From a virus, in IMG/VR virus record IMGVR_UViG_3300039191_000672, positions 1 through 44,898 of that record: a DNA stretch of 44,898 nt. One strand, written 5' to 3'. The position numbers and the translations under genes are program-made. This document shows positions 30,341 to 38,353 of this stretch, piece after piece (position 1 is the first letter of the stretch; each line of letters starts with the position of its first letter). The notes beneath the pieces are model-generated. The model searched no databases. It saw nothing but the letters and a program-made list of their open reading frames with translations, and was not told the origin of the DNA.

Positions 30341-31860
30341 TTAATTGTGGATTCAAAACGATACGCCCCACCTCCACCATCAACATCCACAATATAATCT
30401 ATAGTTATATTGTTTTCATATACGGTGACTTTTTTAACGAAAGTTTTGACGATCCTTCGCTGATCTTCAAGGCTTTCGTTTTTAATGTTTCTATACTTAA
30501 TTAATTCCTCAACTATTCTTTCTTTAGAAGGGGAATTATTTTCAGCTTGAAATCTAGCTTCTTCGAGATACATTTCATAATCAGCTTTTTGATTTTCAAG
30601 AGAATTCAATTTTTCATTCATTGAAGGTTGGTATAATCCTTCAGCAACAGCTTCTGTAATATTATCAATTTTTTTCTGAACATTTTTTAAATGATTTTCA
30701 AATCTTTCAATGTCAGAATTAATTTCTTTATTTTGATTCTTAGCAAATTTGTATACTTTGGCAGCTATATTTTCTATTGCAGCAGGGGAAAACAGTTCTT
30801 CTACCATGTTGTCTAAAACAGCCTTTTCCACAAAATCTTTGCTAATTGAAGGCATGTCACAATCTCTTTTTCTCTTCCTGGTAGAACATTCGTAAGAAGT
30901 ATAGATAGTTTTCTTTCTTCCAGCAGTCCTTCTATTTCCGACCATTGCCCCTTCGCATTTTCCGCACTTAATTAAACCAGCAAGAATATAAATTTCTTTC
31001 GCCTTGTTGTTAACTGCTTTCTTATTACCTTTCATTCTTTTTTTCACCTTCCTCCAGGTATGATCATCAATAATCTTTGGCATTCCACCTTCAATTCTAA
31101 TAATTTTCTTTTTATTTTTTGATTTATGATGATTTCTTTTTCCGGCCCTTTTACTTACTGATCTATTAAATATATAGACACCTCGATATTTTTCATTAAC
31201 TAAAATGTCATGCAAGCTGGGTCTACTAAAATTACCACCTGTTTGAGTTTTAAAACCTTTCTTTTTTAATTCATCGATTATCTCCGAATATCCATGGCCA
31301 TTAGCATACATTTCAAAAATTAACCTTACACTTTTTGCCTGATCTTCATTAATTATATAGGTTTTGTCTTCGGCAACATCAAATCCAAGTGGAGCTATCC
31401 CTCCGTTATGTTTACATTTCAAAGCATTTTCTTTCATACCTTTTTTAACTTCTCGTCTTAAATTAGCAGAATAAAATTCGTTATATCCTTCCAAAACAGA
31501 TTCTAGTATTATAGATTCCGGACTGCCGTCTAAATTTTCTAAAACAGAAAGAATTTCAACTCCATTTTCTCTCAGTTTTCTTTTGTAAACTGCCGAATCA
31601 TATCTATTTCTAGCAAATCTATCTAATTTATGTACAATAACAAAATCAAATAGATCCTTTTCACTGTCTTTTATCATATCTAAAAAAGCAGGACGATCAG
31701 AAGTGGTAGCTGATTTTGCCCTATCAGTATAAGTTTTATTAATTTTTATATCATTTTTTGCTGCATATTCTTTAACTGCTCTAATTTGAGCATCTATAGA
31801 TTCTTCTCTTTGGTTGCTGGAGCTAAACCTTGCATAAATTGCAGCCGTTGGTTTACTCAT
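30319..31860 (-). CDS. int: Large serine integrase
   Basis: 513 residues. Resolvase domain 1-150: AAIYARFSSSNQREESIDAQ with the catalytic serine at about S13, and VHKLDRFARNRYDS. Recombinase domain with GGIAPLGFDVA and YSEIIDELKKKGFKTQTGG. Zinc ribbon CGKC...C...C (about 300-345), then a coiled-coil segment (about 370-445). It joins attP and attB by double-strand breaks with a serine link, inserting the phage in the host chromosome. No excision factor gene is recognised. It overlaps the ImmA-like gene by eight bases. Confidence 0.94.
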   Translation of the reverse strand: MSKPTAAIYARFSSSNQREESIDAQIRAVKEYAAKNDIKINKTYTDRAKSATTSDRPAFLDMIKDSEKDLFDFVIVHKLDRFARNRYDSAVYKRKLRENGVEILSVLENLDGSPESIILESVLEGYNEFYSANLRREVKKGMKENALKCKHNGGIAPLGFDVAEDKTYIINEDQAKSVRLIFEMYANGHGYSEIIDELKKKGFKTQTGGNFSRPSLHDILVNEKYRGVYIFNRSVSKRAGKRNHHKSKNKKKIIRIEGGMPKIIDDHTWRKVKKRMKGNKKAVNNKAKEIYILAGLIKCGKCEGAMVGNRRTAGRKKTIYTSYECSTRKRKRDCDMPSISKDFVEKAVLDNMVEELFSPAAIENIAAKVYKFAKNQNKEINSDIERFENHLKNVQKKIDNITEAVAEGLYQPSMNEKLNSLENQKADYEMYLEEARFQAENNSPSKERIVEELIKYRNIKNESLEDQRRIVKTFVKKVTVYENNITIDYIVDVDGGGGAYRFESTINIKDYRP

Positions 31861-32335
31861 ATTTATCCTCCTGATGTTTAAATCTTTTTAAAACTCCTAA
31901 CGGTTCAAAACAAATATAATAATTTTTATATTTAATATTCGAACCATATTTTCTTTTATAAAATTTCATTCCATTGATTAAAAATTCTTCTGTAACTTCT
32001 AAATAAATTGATAATTGATATCTTGATTTAACTCCATCTTCAAAAGCTTTAATCAAATCTTTAAAACTTATTAATTTTTGATAAGCCCAAGCTCGAGCTC
32101 TTTTTTCTTGCTTTATATTCGATATATTATCTTGATTAATTATATTGCCATATGTAGTATAGTAATGTCCTAATTCTTCTCCTAAAACACACTTTTTTTG
32201 TGCTGCAGTTTCTAGTTTATTGCTTAAAGAAATAATGTTATCTATATAAAGACCTTCCAAACGACCAATTTTACAATTTTCTATGACTTCAATACCTTCT
32301 TTTTTTGCTTTTTCTAATAAATTTTTATAAGTCAT
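31853..32335 (-). CDS. ImmA/IrrE-family protein
   Basis: 160 residues from the ATG at 32335, chosen for GAGGTGG upstream on the minus strand. VLGEELGHYYTTYG is the ImmA/IrrE active-site region, in the common phage variant where the first histidine of HExxH is glutamate. Zinc peptidases of this family cut or inactivate the neighbouring repressor to induce the prophage. It sits between repressor and integrase, the usual order. Whether the variant site is active is unknown. Confidence 0.82.
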   Translation of the reverse strand: MTYKNLLEKAKKEGIEVIENCKIGRLEGLYIDNIISLSNKLETAAQKKCVLGEELGHYYTTYGNIINQDNISNIKQEKRARAWAYQKLISFKDLIKAFEDGVKSRYQLSIYLEVTEEFLINGMKFYKRKYGSNIKYKNYYICFEPLGVLKRFKHQEDKYE

Positions 32336-32348
32336 TTTTTGCCACCTC

Positions 32349-32705
32349 TTATTTATCTCTTTTAGACAGCAGGTACTCAATATATTTTTCTAATTCTTTT
32401 ATTTCACTTTCAGTTAATTCATCTCCATCCAAATGAGCTGCGATAGTTTCTGGCATTTTTTTGTGATCACTTCTTTTTTTAACATCATATCCACTTAACC
32501 AAGCTGGATTCACATTAAAATATCTGGCTAAAGTTTCAACAGTAGGTATTTTTGGTGTTGTTTCTCCAGAAGAATAACGATAGACTGTAGATTTATTTAA
32601 ACCTATATTATTTGCAATTTGAGGTATGGATTCAGAACTGTTTTTTAATAATTCGTTAAGTCTTTTAACAAATTTCTTTTCTTTAATTTCTTTTTTTCGA
32701 TCCAT
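32349..32705 (-). CDS. CI-like XRE repressor
   Basis: 118 residues. Helix-turn-helix at about 10-65 (IPQIANNIGLNKSTVYRYSS, then GETTPKIPTVETLARYFNVN). The C-terminal 45 residues are acidic and helical, probably the dimer or ImmA contact; no peptidase-type S24 domain, which fits regulation by an ImmA partner. Faces the Cro-like gene across a region with repeated GTTGCAAAA sites, which it probably binds. Strong GGAGGTG ribosome site. Confidence 0.85.
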   Translation of the reverse strand: MDRKKEIKEKKFVKRLNELLKNSSESIPQIANNIGLNKSTVYRYSSGETTPKIPTVETLARYFNVNPAWLSGYDVKKRSDHKKMPETIAAHLDGDELTESEIKELEKYIEYLLSKRDK

Positions 32706-32737
32706 TTCCGCACCTCCTTATAATGTAGTATGTTTTT

Positions 32738-32766
32738 ATTATAATACTATAAATCTATTTTTGCAA
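32738..32766 (-). promoter_or_regulatory. Leftward lysogeny promoter
   Basis: On the minus strand: TTGCAA, 17 bp, TATAAT (ATTATA on the plus strand at 32738-32743), reading into the repressor. The -35 box is inside GTTGCAAAA, the first nine bases of the operator sequence, so bound regulator would block it. Confidence 0.7.
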
Positions 32767-32794
32767 CAAAAATAATGCATTTTATTTAAAAAAA

Positions 32795-32860
32795 GTTGCA
32801 AAATGCATTGACAATCTGTAAATACTCTGCTATTATAATATACAACAAGTTGCAAAATGC
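32795..32860 (+). promoter_or_regulatory. Lysogeny operators GTTGCAAAATGC
   Basis: The 12-mer GTTGCAAAATGC occurs at 32795-32806, just before the -35, and at 32849-32860, just after the expected start site. A third exact copy lies at 33106-33117. A shorter copy (GTTGCAAAA) on the minus strand at 32759-32767 covers the leftward -35 box. The placement fits a two-way repressor switch. Confidence 0.75.
32808..32836 (+). promoter_or_regulatory. Rightward early promoter
   Basis: TTGACA (32808-32813), exactly 17 bp, TATTAT (32831-32836): near consensus, the strongest promoter seen here. It drives the Cro-like gene and early operon. Operators flank it at 32795-32806 and 32849-32860. Confidence 0.85.
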
Positions 32861-32884
32861 GAATTAAATAAGGGGGTGATTGAC

Positions 32885-33178
32885 TTGCCAAAAAGAAAAT
32901 ATCCGGAATTGTTGAAAGTGAAAGGTAAGATTAAAGAAGAAAAAGAAACCATTGAATCAGTAGCCGAAAAAGTTGGAATGGCAAGGAACACTTTGTCTAG
33001 AAAATTGAATGGATATACTCCAATGACGCTACCTGAAATGTATAAAATAGCAAAAATATTGGGAATTGATCCAGATGAGATTGTTGATTATTTTTTTATA
33101 AATTGGTTGCAAAATGCGAATAATGAAAAAGGAGGAGAAAAAAATGGCTTTAGCAATAAAAAGAGTGACAGTCGATAG
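32885..33178 (+). CDS. Cro-like XRE regulator
   Basis: 97 residues from TTG 32885, with AAGGGGG upstream. KIKEEKETIESVAEKVGMAR, then NTLSRKLNGYTPMTLPEMYK is a complete helix-turn-helix. It is the first gene of the rightward early operon and divergent from the repressor, the place of cro. An operator copy lies within its 3' end (33106-33117), coding for the WLQNAN stretch. Overlaps the next gene. Confidence 0.8.
   Translation: MPKRKYPELLKVKGKIKEEKETIESVAEKVGMARNTLSRKLNGYTPMTLPEMYKIAKILGIDPDEIVDYFFINWLQNANNEKGGEKNGFSNKKSDSR
33106..33117 (+). promoter_or_regulatory. Third operator copy inside the Cro-like gene
   Basis: Exact GTTGCAAAATGC followed by GAAT, the same 16 bases as at 32849-32864. 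It lies 27 bases before the next gene start and 250 bp from the promoter, a distance where a DNA loop between operators is possible. Confidence 0.6.
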
Positions 33179-33305
33179 AAAAACAGGTAATGTTACAAAT
33201 CGAGAAATAATAGACAGCAATCCAGATATAAAAGAAAGTGAAATTTATTCTCCTTTTTCAAAAATAGTTTATGACAAAATTATGAATAGGGAGGGAAGCA
33301 ATTAA
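33144..33305 (+). CDS. Small early protein
   Basis: 53 residues, start chosen for GGAGGAG at 33131-33137. The sequence MALAIKRVTVDRKTGNVTNR is beta-hairpin-like. No family recognised. Its TAA overlaps the ATG of the next gene. Confidence 0.62.
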   Translation: MALAIKRVTVDRKTGNVTNREIIDSNPDIKESEIYSPFSKIVYDKIMNREGSN

Positions 33306-34345
33306 TGGATCAACTAAAAGAGAGCAAGTTTAACTATAGCCAACTCCAACCAGAGATGGCTAATTTTTTGAAAACAAAAGAAACTAACATGAAAGAAATT
33401 GTTGGCAGCGCTTATACCAGAATTGGAAAAGAATTAAAAGATGCTCAAGATAAACTTTCTCAAAATGGATATGGTTGTTTCCAGGAATGGTACGAAAGCT
33501 TAGGTTTTAAAAAAGATAAAGTTTATAGAATAATAAAAAGGTATAATTTGATTCTCGCAAATAGCGAGAAACAAGATTTAATCGAAGACTTACCTTTAAG
33601 CTTGAGTTACGAAATCGCAAAAAAATCAGCCGATCCAGAGCTCAAGCAGCAAGTCCTGGATGGAGAAATAACTTCTCATAAGAAATTTAAAAAACTAAAA
33701 AAAGAAAAAGAAAAACTTGAAGAAGAGAAAGAAAGACTGGAAGAAAGTAACCAATTTTTAGAACAAATTAGAGATGGTCTTATAAAAGAGAGAGACCAGG
33801 AACGTCAGAAAAAAATAAATGTTTATAAAAAAATTAAGGAATTAAAAGATAAAGAACCTGAAACTATAGAAAAAGAAGTTATTCCAGATGATTATAAAAG
33901 AATGAAAGAACAAAACAGAAAAATGAAGCAGCAGCTGCAGCAAAAGCAGAATGAACTAGATAAGTTATCTAATGATATCAAGGAGTTGAATAAAGATAAA
34001 AAAATCATTGAAGAGAAAGCCAATCTTAATGAGCGGGAAGCGGAAGAATATAAACAGCTTAAAAATAAAATAAAAAATCTCAAAGAACAAAAAAACAGTA
34101 TTCACAGAAAGTTTGAAGCTGTTGGCAGTATAGCTGATTTTGTAACTGATATAGAAAGCTTTTTGCAGAATAAGCTGGCTCCAGTTAAATATTCTCGAGC
34201 ATTAACTGAAGCAAGTGATGATGAAATTGTAGTCAAAAATGTAAAAGAAATAGTAGGTAAAGTCAGAGAGTGGTGTAATGAAGTTGAGGATCTACTGCCA
34301 GAAAAGAAAAATTATATTGATGCTGAGGTGATTGATAGTGAGTAA
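33305..34345 (+). CDS. Coiled-coil protein with DUF3102-like N-terminus
   Basis: 346 residues. N-terminal 100 residues (GSAYTRIGKELKDAQDKLSQ, GCFQEWYESLGFKKDKVYRI) are like DUF3102/ParB-type helical DNA-binding regions of plasmids and phages; SLSYEIAKKSADPELKQQ follows. A long coiled coil covers about 115-270. The C-terminus (ADFVTDIESFLQN and VREWCNEVEDLLP) is helical. It may organise DNA or partition, but the role is unproven. Early operon. Confidence 0.68.
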   Translation: MDQLKESKFNYSQLQPEMANFLKTKETNMKEIVGSAYTRIGKELKDAQDKLSQNGYGCFQEWYESLGFKKDKVYRIIKRYNLILANSEKQDLIEDLPLSLSYEIAKKSADPELKQQVLDGEITSHKKFKKLKKEKEKLEEEKERLEESNQFLEQIRDGLIKERDQERQKKINVYKKIKELKDKEPETIEKEVIPDDYKRMKEQNRKMKQQLQQKQNELDKLSNDIKELNKDKKIIEEKANLNEREAEEYKQLKNKIKNLKEQKNSIHRKFEAVGSIADFVTDIESFLQNKLAPVKYSRALTEASDDEIVVKNVKEIVGKVREWCNEVEDLLPEKKNYIDAEVIDSE

Positions 34346-34922
34346 TGAAGTTATTAGTTTAAAGCAAAATGATATCCAGGAGCTTAACGATGAAGAGCTT
34401 GAAATGCTTCAGACTAAAGTAATGAATGCTAGAATTAATAAACTTGCTGCTAAAATTAACGAAGCAAACTTGACTGCTAAAAAAGCTGAAAATAAAGCTA
34501 AAGAAGCTAATAGAAAACTAGAAAAATTAGAAAAAGAACAGGAGGGGATAAAAGATATAGCGGTCAATTCTGCTAGAGTTAATGCTCCTCGATATGACTG
34601 GGTAAATCAAAGTACTTTTGGAGAATTTTTGGAACCATCTATTGGTTCTAGAACCTTTGGGAAATTACTCAAGGTAGTAGGTTTAGCTAAAAGAAATTCA
34701 AGCAGGACAAGGCCATATAGAAAATATGTCGGTAAAAGCAAATATGCCAGGGTAAAGACTTTTGAAAAATATAATACTACTGATTGGCACTATATAAGAT
34801 GCCTCGATTTTATTGATGACTGGCTGGAAGAACACGGTTATTATAAAGATTTTTATTCTACAGAAGATGAAAAGCAAAGAAAAGAATATATCGACTGGTT
34901 ATATGTTAAGTATGTCGATTAG
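34338..34922 (+). CDS. Early coiled-coil protein, antirepressor-like C-terminus
   Basis: 194 residues; GTG 34338 follows GAGGTGA (34325-34331). Coiled coil at about 8-75, then NQSTFGEFLEPSIGSRTFGK plus LLKVVGLAKRNSSRTRPYRK, a pattern seen at the C-terminus of phage antirepressor (ORF6C, KilA-C) proteins. The end (DFIDDWLEEHGYYKDF) is acidic. No Bro or AntA domain is present, so the function is open. Confidence 0.62.
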   Translation: MSNEVISLKQNDIQELNDEELEMLQTKVMNARINKLAAKINEANLTAKKAENKAKEANRKLEKLEKEQEGIKDIAVNSARVNAPRYDWVNQSTFGEFLEPSIGSRTFGKLLKVVGLAKRNSSRTRPYRKYVGKSKYARVKTFEKYNTTDWHYIRCLDFIDDWLEEHGYYKDFYSTEDEKQRKEYIDWLYVKYVD

Positions 34923-35017
34923 GAGTTGATCAAGATAAAGAAATTGTATTCAGAGCTCAGCAAAAGTTAGGAATGAAAACAGGACTGGGATATGCAAGCA
35001 TAAATTTTGTTGATTAA

Positions 35018-35152
35018 ATGACTGATCAATTAGCATTATCAATTATCAATACTTTAGAAAAACAAATTTCAAAAATCAAAGATGATATGGAAGCTAAATT
35101 AAATAAAAGGAATTCGGGAGAGGATGAATTAAATGCAACTGACAAAAAATGA
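35018..35152 (+). CDS. Tiny coiled-coil ORF
   Basis: 44 residues (MTDQLALSIINTLEKQISKI then KDDMEAKLNKRN), amphipathic helix. There is no clear ribosome site, and its 3' end overlaps the next gene by 20 bases in another frame. Kept because the helix is well formed and the gap is otherwise empty. Confidence 0.35.
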   Translation: MTDQLALSIINTLEKQISKIKDDMEAKLNKRNSGEDELNATDKK

Positions 35153-35390
35153 AAAAACAGCTAGTTTATTACTTGATTTATTTGCGGACTTCAATGATAA
35201 AGCTGAGGTTATTTATTATGTAGATCCAGTAGATGAATTAGTAATGTGTTCTATAGGAAAAGAAACAAAACTCATTTGTTCCATAAACGAGGTAGAAAGC
35301 GCAACCAGTACTAAAGATGATGTTTTATTCATTGAAGCGGGCAAAACTTTTAAATTAACTAAATTTGGTCCTGTGGAGGTGCAAAAATGA
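35133..35390 (+). CDS. Hypothetical early protein
   Basis: 85 residues with GGGAGAGG before the ATG. Alpha then beta sequence (SLLLDLFADFNDKAEVIYYV, FIEAGKTFKLTKFGPVEV). No motif. The stop overlaps the next ATG (ATGA). Confidence 0.65.
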   Translation: MQLTKNEKTASLLLDLFADFNDKAEVIYYVDPVDELVMCSIGKETKLICSINEVESATSTKDDVLFIEAGKTFKLTKFGPVEVQK

Positions 35391-35593
35391 AAATAGAACT
35401 AAGTCTAACTGAGGAAATGACTGTTATAGGTTCTTTGCAAATGAGATTAGCGCAGCTTAAATCTATGAATAATGAGGATGATTTTATAAAAAATGAAATT
35501 AGGAAAACAGAAAACACATTAAGAAGAATAAGAGAAGAGAGTAAAAGACAGGTTGAAGAAATGATAGGAGATGATCCGGATGGGAACAGTTAG
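35387..35593 (+). CDS. Small helical early protein
   Basis: 68 residues, mainly one long amphipathic helix pair (IGSLQMRLAQLKSMNNEDDF, IRKTENTLRRIREESKRQVE). GGAGGTG upstream within the previous gene. Function unknown. Confidence 0.62.
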   Translation: MKIELSLTEEMTVIGSLQMRLAQLKSMNNEDDFIKNEIRKTENTLRRIREESKRQVEEMIGDDPDGNS

Positions 35594-35882
35594 AGAATGG
35601 CAATTATTTTTGATGGGATTACTATGGGGATTACTTTTATTTAGGTTACTTCCTTCAACATTCTTAGAAATATATAAAGAATTTAAAGAATTATTTATAC
35701 TGCTGCTGGCCCGGACAATTATATTTTTTAGACGAATCAGAAAAAAATGGACTATTTGGCGAAAAAGCAAAGAAATCCCAGCTGATGGAACAGCTGAGAT
35801 TCAAAAGAAAAAACACTCTAAGTACATTATAACAAATAGCTGCACTGATTTCCATAGACAAAATTTCGAGAGGTGGAGGTAA
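35580..35882 (+). CDS. Small membrane protein, early region
   Basis: 100 residues from ATG 35580 (GGAG 9 bases upstream; ATG 35571 is too close). Hydrophobic LFLMGLLWGLLLFRLLPSTF and LFILLLARTIIFF suggest two passes or a hairpin, followed by a basic tail (RRIRKKWTIWRKSKE). No known family. Confidence 0.55.
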   Translation: MGTVREWQLFLMGLLWGLLLFRLLPSTFLEIYKEFKELFILLLARTIIFFRRIRKKWTIWRKSKEIPADGTAEIQKKKHSKYIITNSCTDFHRQNFERWR

Positions 35883-36134
35883 ATGAAATTATTTTTAAAA
35901 TTTAAAATCTGGCTGATTGGTATATTGATTCCTTCAATTCATAAAGACTTAGATTTTTTAGAATTGAATTATGACAGAGGTAAGTCTGGTCCCCTGATCA
36001 TATTATCAGATAAAGGAGCCGGCAAAATTAAGGACTGGGAAGGTAAATATTATCACTCTTATCAAAAAACTGTAGGTAAGACTAAATTAACTCATTATGA
36101 TACAACAGAAATTTACAGAGCGGAAGAAAATTGA
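35883..36134 (+). CDS. Hypothetical early protein
   Basis: 83 residues with GAGAGGTGGAGG upstream. Short hydrophobic start (FKIWLIGILIPSIHK), then polar sequence with LIILSDKGAGKIKDWEGKYY. Unrecognised. The replication initiator follows after 27 bases. Confidence 0.6.
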   Translation: MKLFLKFKIWLIGILIPSIHKDLDFLELNYDRGKSGPLIILSDKGAGKIKDWEGKYYHSYQKTVGKTKLTHYDTTEIYRAEEN

Positions 36135-36161
36135 AAGATAAACTTGTGGTGGTGATAAAGC

Positions 36162-37097
36162 GTGGCTGGATACTTCAAAATCTATCGAGATATATTTGAA
36201 AGCAGTATATGGATGCAGCCAGTTGATTTACGATTGTTTATATACCTGATTGGACAGGCCCGCTATAAAGAGCAGCCAAACACCAAATATAAGAGTTATG
36301 GAATAATTATTAAACGCGGGCAGTTCCTCAGGTCTTATAGAAAAATAAGAGATGATCTAGAGTATTTTGAGAACAATGCTCTTAAGCATTATAGCCTTTC
36401 AGTAATCAAACGTTCGGTGGATAGACTTGTAGATCAAGAAAGAATAGAAATTGAGCAAACTAAGCTTGGAACACTCTTTACAGTCGTTAATTACCGGCAG
36501 TATCAGGATTATCAAGAAAATAATGATGAGCTTGGAACAGACTTGGAACAGGGTTGGAACGGACTTGGAACGGACGCGGAACAATACAGTAAGAAGGGGA
36601 AAGAAGGATGTAAGAAGGGGAAAGAAAAACGTTCGGACTCTGAAAGCCCGAACCCTCCTTCTAAAACCGAAGAAGATAACCCAAAATATGACGAAGATTC
36701 TAGACCTTATAAAGCAGCAATGCATTTAAGAAAAAGGATCTTAGAAAATAATGAAAAAGCTCAGGTTCCTAAACCGGATCCTAAGTCAATGGAAAATTGG
36801 GCTTATGAAATAGACAAATTAAATAGATTGGGCCCAGTAGGAAGAAACGATGCCGGATATGATTGGAAGGAAATTGCAATGATAATGGAGTGGTGTCAGG
36901 ATCATCACTTCTGGAAGAGCAACATTTTATCAGCCGGTACTTTTAGAGAGCAAATAATCAAATTAGAAAATCAGATGAAAAGCGATATTAACAATGGAGA
37001 TTGGAAAGGATCTAAAAACTCAAAACAAAAAGGAGATAAGAGAAAAGAATTATTTTTAAAATATAAGGATCAAGAGAACAATTCCGGAGGTGAATAG
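36162..37097 (+). CDS. Replication initiator / replisome organiser
   Basis: 311 residues, GTG after GTGGTGA. N-terminal winged helix (AGYFKIYRDIFESSIWMQPV then DLRLFIYLIG, RGQFLRSYRKIRDDL, VDRLVDQERIEIEQTKLGTL) is that of phage replisome organisers. A low-complexity linker (about 120-185) is encoded by iterons. The C-terminus (YDWKEIAMIMEWCQDHHFWK, ILSAGTFREQIIKLE) is like the DnaD/initiator helical domain that recruits a helicase loader. Origin inside the gene recalls lambda O. The next gene starts around its stop, as loader genes do. Confidence 0.8.
   Translation: MAGYFKIYRDIFESSIWMQPVDLRLFIYLIGQARYKEQPNTKYKSYGIIIKRGQFLRSYRKIRDDLEYFENNALKHYSLSVIKRSVDRLVDQERIEIEQTKLGTLFTVVNYRQYQDYQENNDELGTDLEQGWNGLGTDAEQYSKKGKEGCKKGKEKRSDSESPNPPSKTEEDNPKYDEDSRPYKAAMHLRKRILENNEKAQVPKPDPKSMENWAYEIDKLNRLGPVGRNDAGYDWKEIAMIMEWCQDHHFWKSNILSAGTFREQIIKLENQMKSDINNGDWKGSKNSKQKGDKRKELFLKYKDQENNSGGE
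36529..36583 (+). repeat. Five 11-bp iterons, candidate replication origin
   Basis: Units: AGCTTGGAACA, GACTTGGAACA, GGGTTGGAACG, GACTTGGAACG, GACGCGGAACA, head to tail without gaps. Since 11 is not a multiple of three, the units are read in changing frames and give unlike peptides, so the DNA itself is what is kept. Lambda has its ori iterons at the same place in gene O. The flanking A/G-rich stretch may be the melting region. Confidence 0.7.
36589..36626 (+). repeat. 17-bp direct repeat beside the iterons
   Basis: GTAAGAAGGGGAAAGAA occurs at 36589-36605 and 36610-36626, 21 bp apart. It is a purine-only strand after the first bases. Here the spacing is a multiple of three, and the peptide KKGKE is repeated too. 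Confidence 0.65.
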
Positions 37098-37098
37098 A

Positions 37099-37674
37099 TT
37101 GGAAAAAACAGAGGTCATACAGTTACTTAGTATTTTAGATAAATATTATAACCATAAATTTAATTTTCCGGTTGAAGATGATGATGAAAATGCTCTGGTG
37201 ATAGAGACTTGGCACGATTATCTGGGAGAATATAAATATAAAGTTGCATCTGTAGTGCTAAAAAAAGTAATGATTGAAAAAGAATGGCCACCGACTCCCG
37301 GCGATTTAATCAAAGAAATACAAAAAGCAGTAACTAAAGATAATCCAGTAATGAAGATCAGCGGACCGGAAGCCTGGAATATGGTAGTGAGTGCGATTAG
37401 AAGACACAGTTGGGTTTATAATCCTAAAAAAGTAAAGGAAATTTTACCGGAACCAGTTTTGAAAGCTGCAGAAGTAACAGGATTTAGTTTAATTAATAAT
37501 AGTGGTGATGATAATAGCTTTATTATGAATAGATTCATTAAGACTTACGAACAAATTCAGGAGCACGAAAAAGAAAGGATGCTGCTTCCCAGTGGTATTA
37601 GAAAAGACATTGAGAGATTAGAAAGACCAGAAGTCAAACAACTTGCAGAGAGGATGAGTGATAATAATGAATAA
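37099..37674 (+). CDS. Putative helicase loader-like protein
   Basis: 191 residues from TTG 37099 (GGAGGTGA 4 bases upstream). The N-terminus VIQLLSILDKYYNHKFNF, then WHDYLGEYKYKVASVVLKK and EWPPTPGDLIKEI match the phage replicative-helicase loader/inhibitor type (G39P-like), where the PPTPGD turn is typical. Directly follows the initiator gene, as lambda P follows O. No helicase or polymerase is encoded nearby, so it should load the host helicase. Confidence 0.68.
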   Translation: MEKTEVIQLLSILDKYYNHKFNFPVEDDDENALVIETWHDYLGEYKYKVASVVLKKVMIEKEWPPTPGDLIKEIQKAVTKDNPVMKISGPEAWNMVVSAIRRHSWVYNPKKVKEILPEPVLKAAEVTGFSLINNSGDDNSFIMNRFIKTYEQIQEHEKERMLLPSGIRKDIERLERPEVKQLAERMSDNNE

Positions 37675-38110
37675 TGAAGTTTTCTTGGAATGGGACAATG
37701 CAAATCAGGAATTAGAGAAGTTGGCAGACGCAGCATTTATTTATCCAGCATTTTCAAAAGAAAACGGTCATATTTCTATTAACTTATTTTTTATTGATGA
37801 AAGAGGTTTAAATATAAAAATACCTCAGGAACATAGAAAGCAACTGGAGCAAATTTTAGTGGCTTTAACTCAAGAAATTATCCAGAAAGTTGGGCTTACA
37901 GTTATAGGGATGGTTTATAAAAAAGAGGAACTGACAGATAAAGTTAGAAAAATGATGGCCCGGGATGCAATCAATAGATTTAAAAAATATTTTGAGGATC
38001 ATGATCTAAAAGATTTTATAGGTAGAAAGTTTAGAAAAAAATTAGGATTGCCGGTTGAAAAAGATAAAGAATATACTATTAGATTAGCCTGGGAGGATGA
38101 GGAACAATGA
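37667..38110 (+). CDS. Hypothetical early protein
   Basis: 147 residues from ATG 37667, overlapping the loader gene. Beta-rich start (HISINLFFIDERGLNIKIPQ), helix LEQILVALTQEIIQKVGLTV, and basic C-terminus (ARDAINRFKKYFEDHDLKDF, GRKFRKKLGLPV). Basic helices suggest nucleic-acid contact. Contains a GGCCCGGG site. Unrecognised. Confidence 0.62.
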   Translation: MNNEVFLEWDNANQELEKLADAAFIYPAFSKENGHISINLFFIDERGLNIKIPQEHRKQLEQILVALTQEIIQKVGLTVIGMVYKKEELTDKVRKMMARDAINRFKKYFEDHDLKDFIGRKFRKKLGLPVEKDKEYTIRLAWEDEEQ

Positions 38111-38340
38111 AACCAATTATAGTGAATGGAAACATTGATTCAGATACTAAAGATGATATGGCCGACCTACTCAGAGACTTTAAGAATGATAATAAAGGTA
38201 AAAGAATTAAAATTGCCGGACCATTTATTGAAACAGCATTAAGTGTTGCAAATTATGAGAATGTTGAAATTGAATTAAGCGAAAATTATAAAGAAATTAG
38301 ACTAAATATTACTGATAAAGACGTTGAGATTTCGGCTTAA
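38107..38340 (+). CDS. Small hypothetical protein
   Basis: 77 residues, ATG overlapping the previous stop (ATGA). Sequence MADLLRDFKNDNKGKRIKIA then FIETALSVANYENVEIELSE suggests an alpha/beta unit. No motif known. Confidence 0.62.
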   Translation: MKPIIVNGNIDSDTKDDMADLLRDFKNDNKGKRIKIAGPFIETALSVANYENVEIELSENYKEIRLNITDKDVEISA

Positions 38341-38353
38341 GGAGTTGGTTGAG

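Noticed and set aside
34928-35017. Open stretch encoding DQDKEIVFRAQQKLGMKTGL and a short end
   Set aside because: It reads like protein, and AGGAG lies just upstream, but there is no ATG/GTG/TTG start in frame, and the site is too close for the first codons. May be a remnant or a frameshifted small gene; not called.
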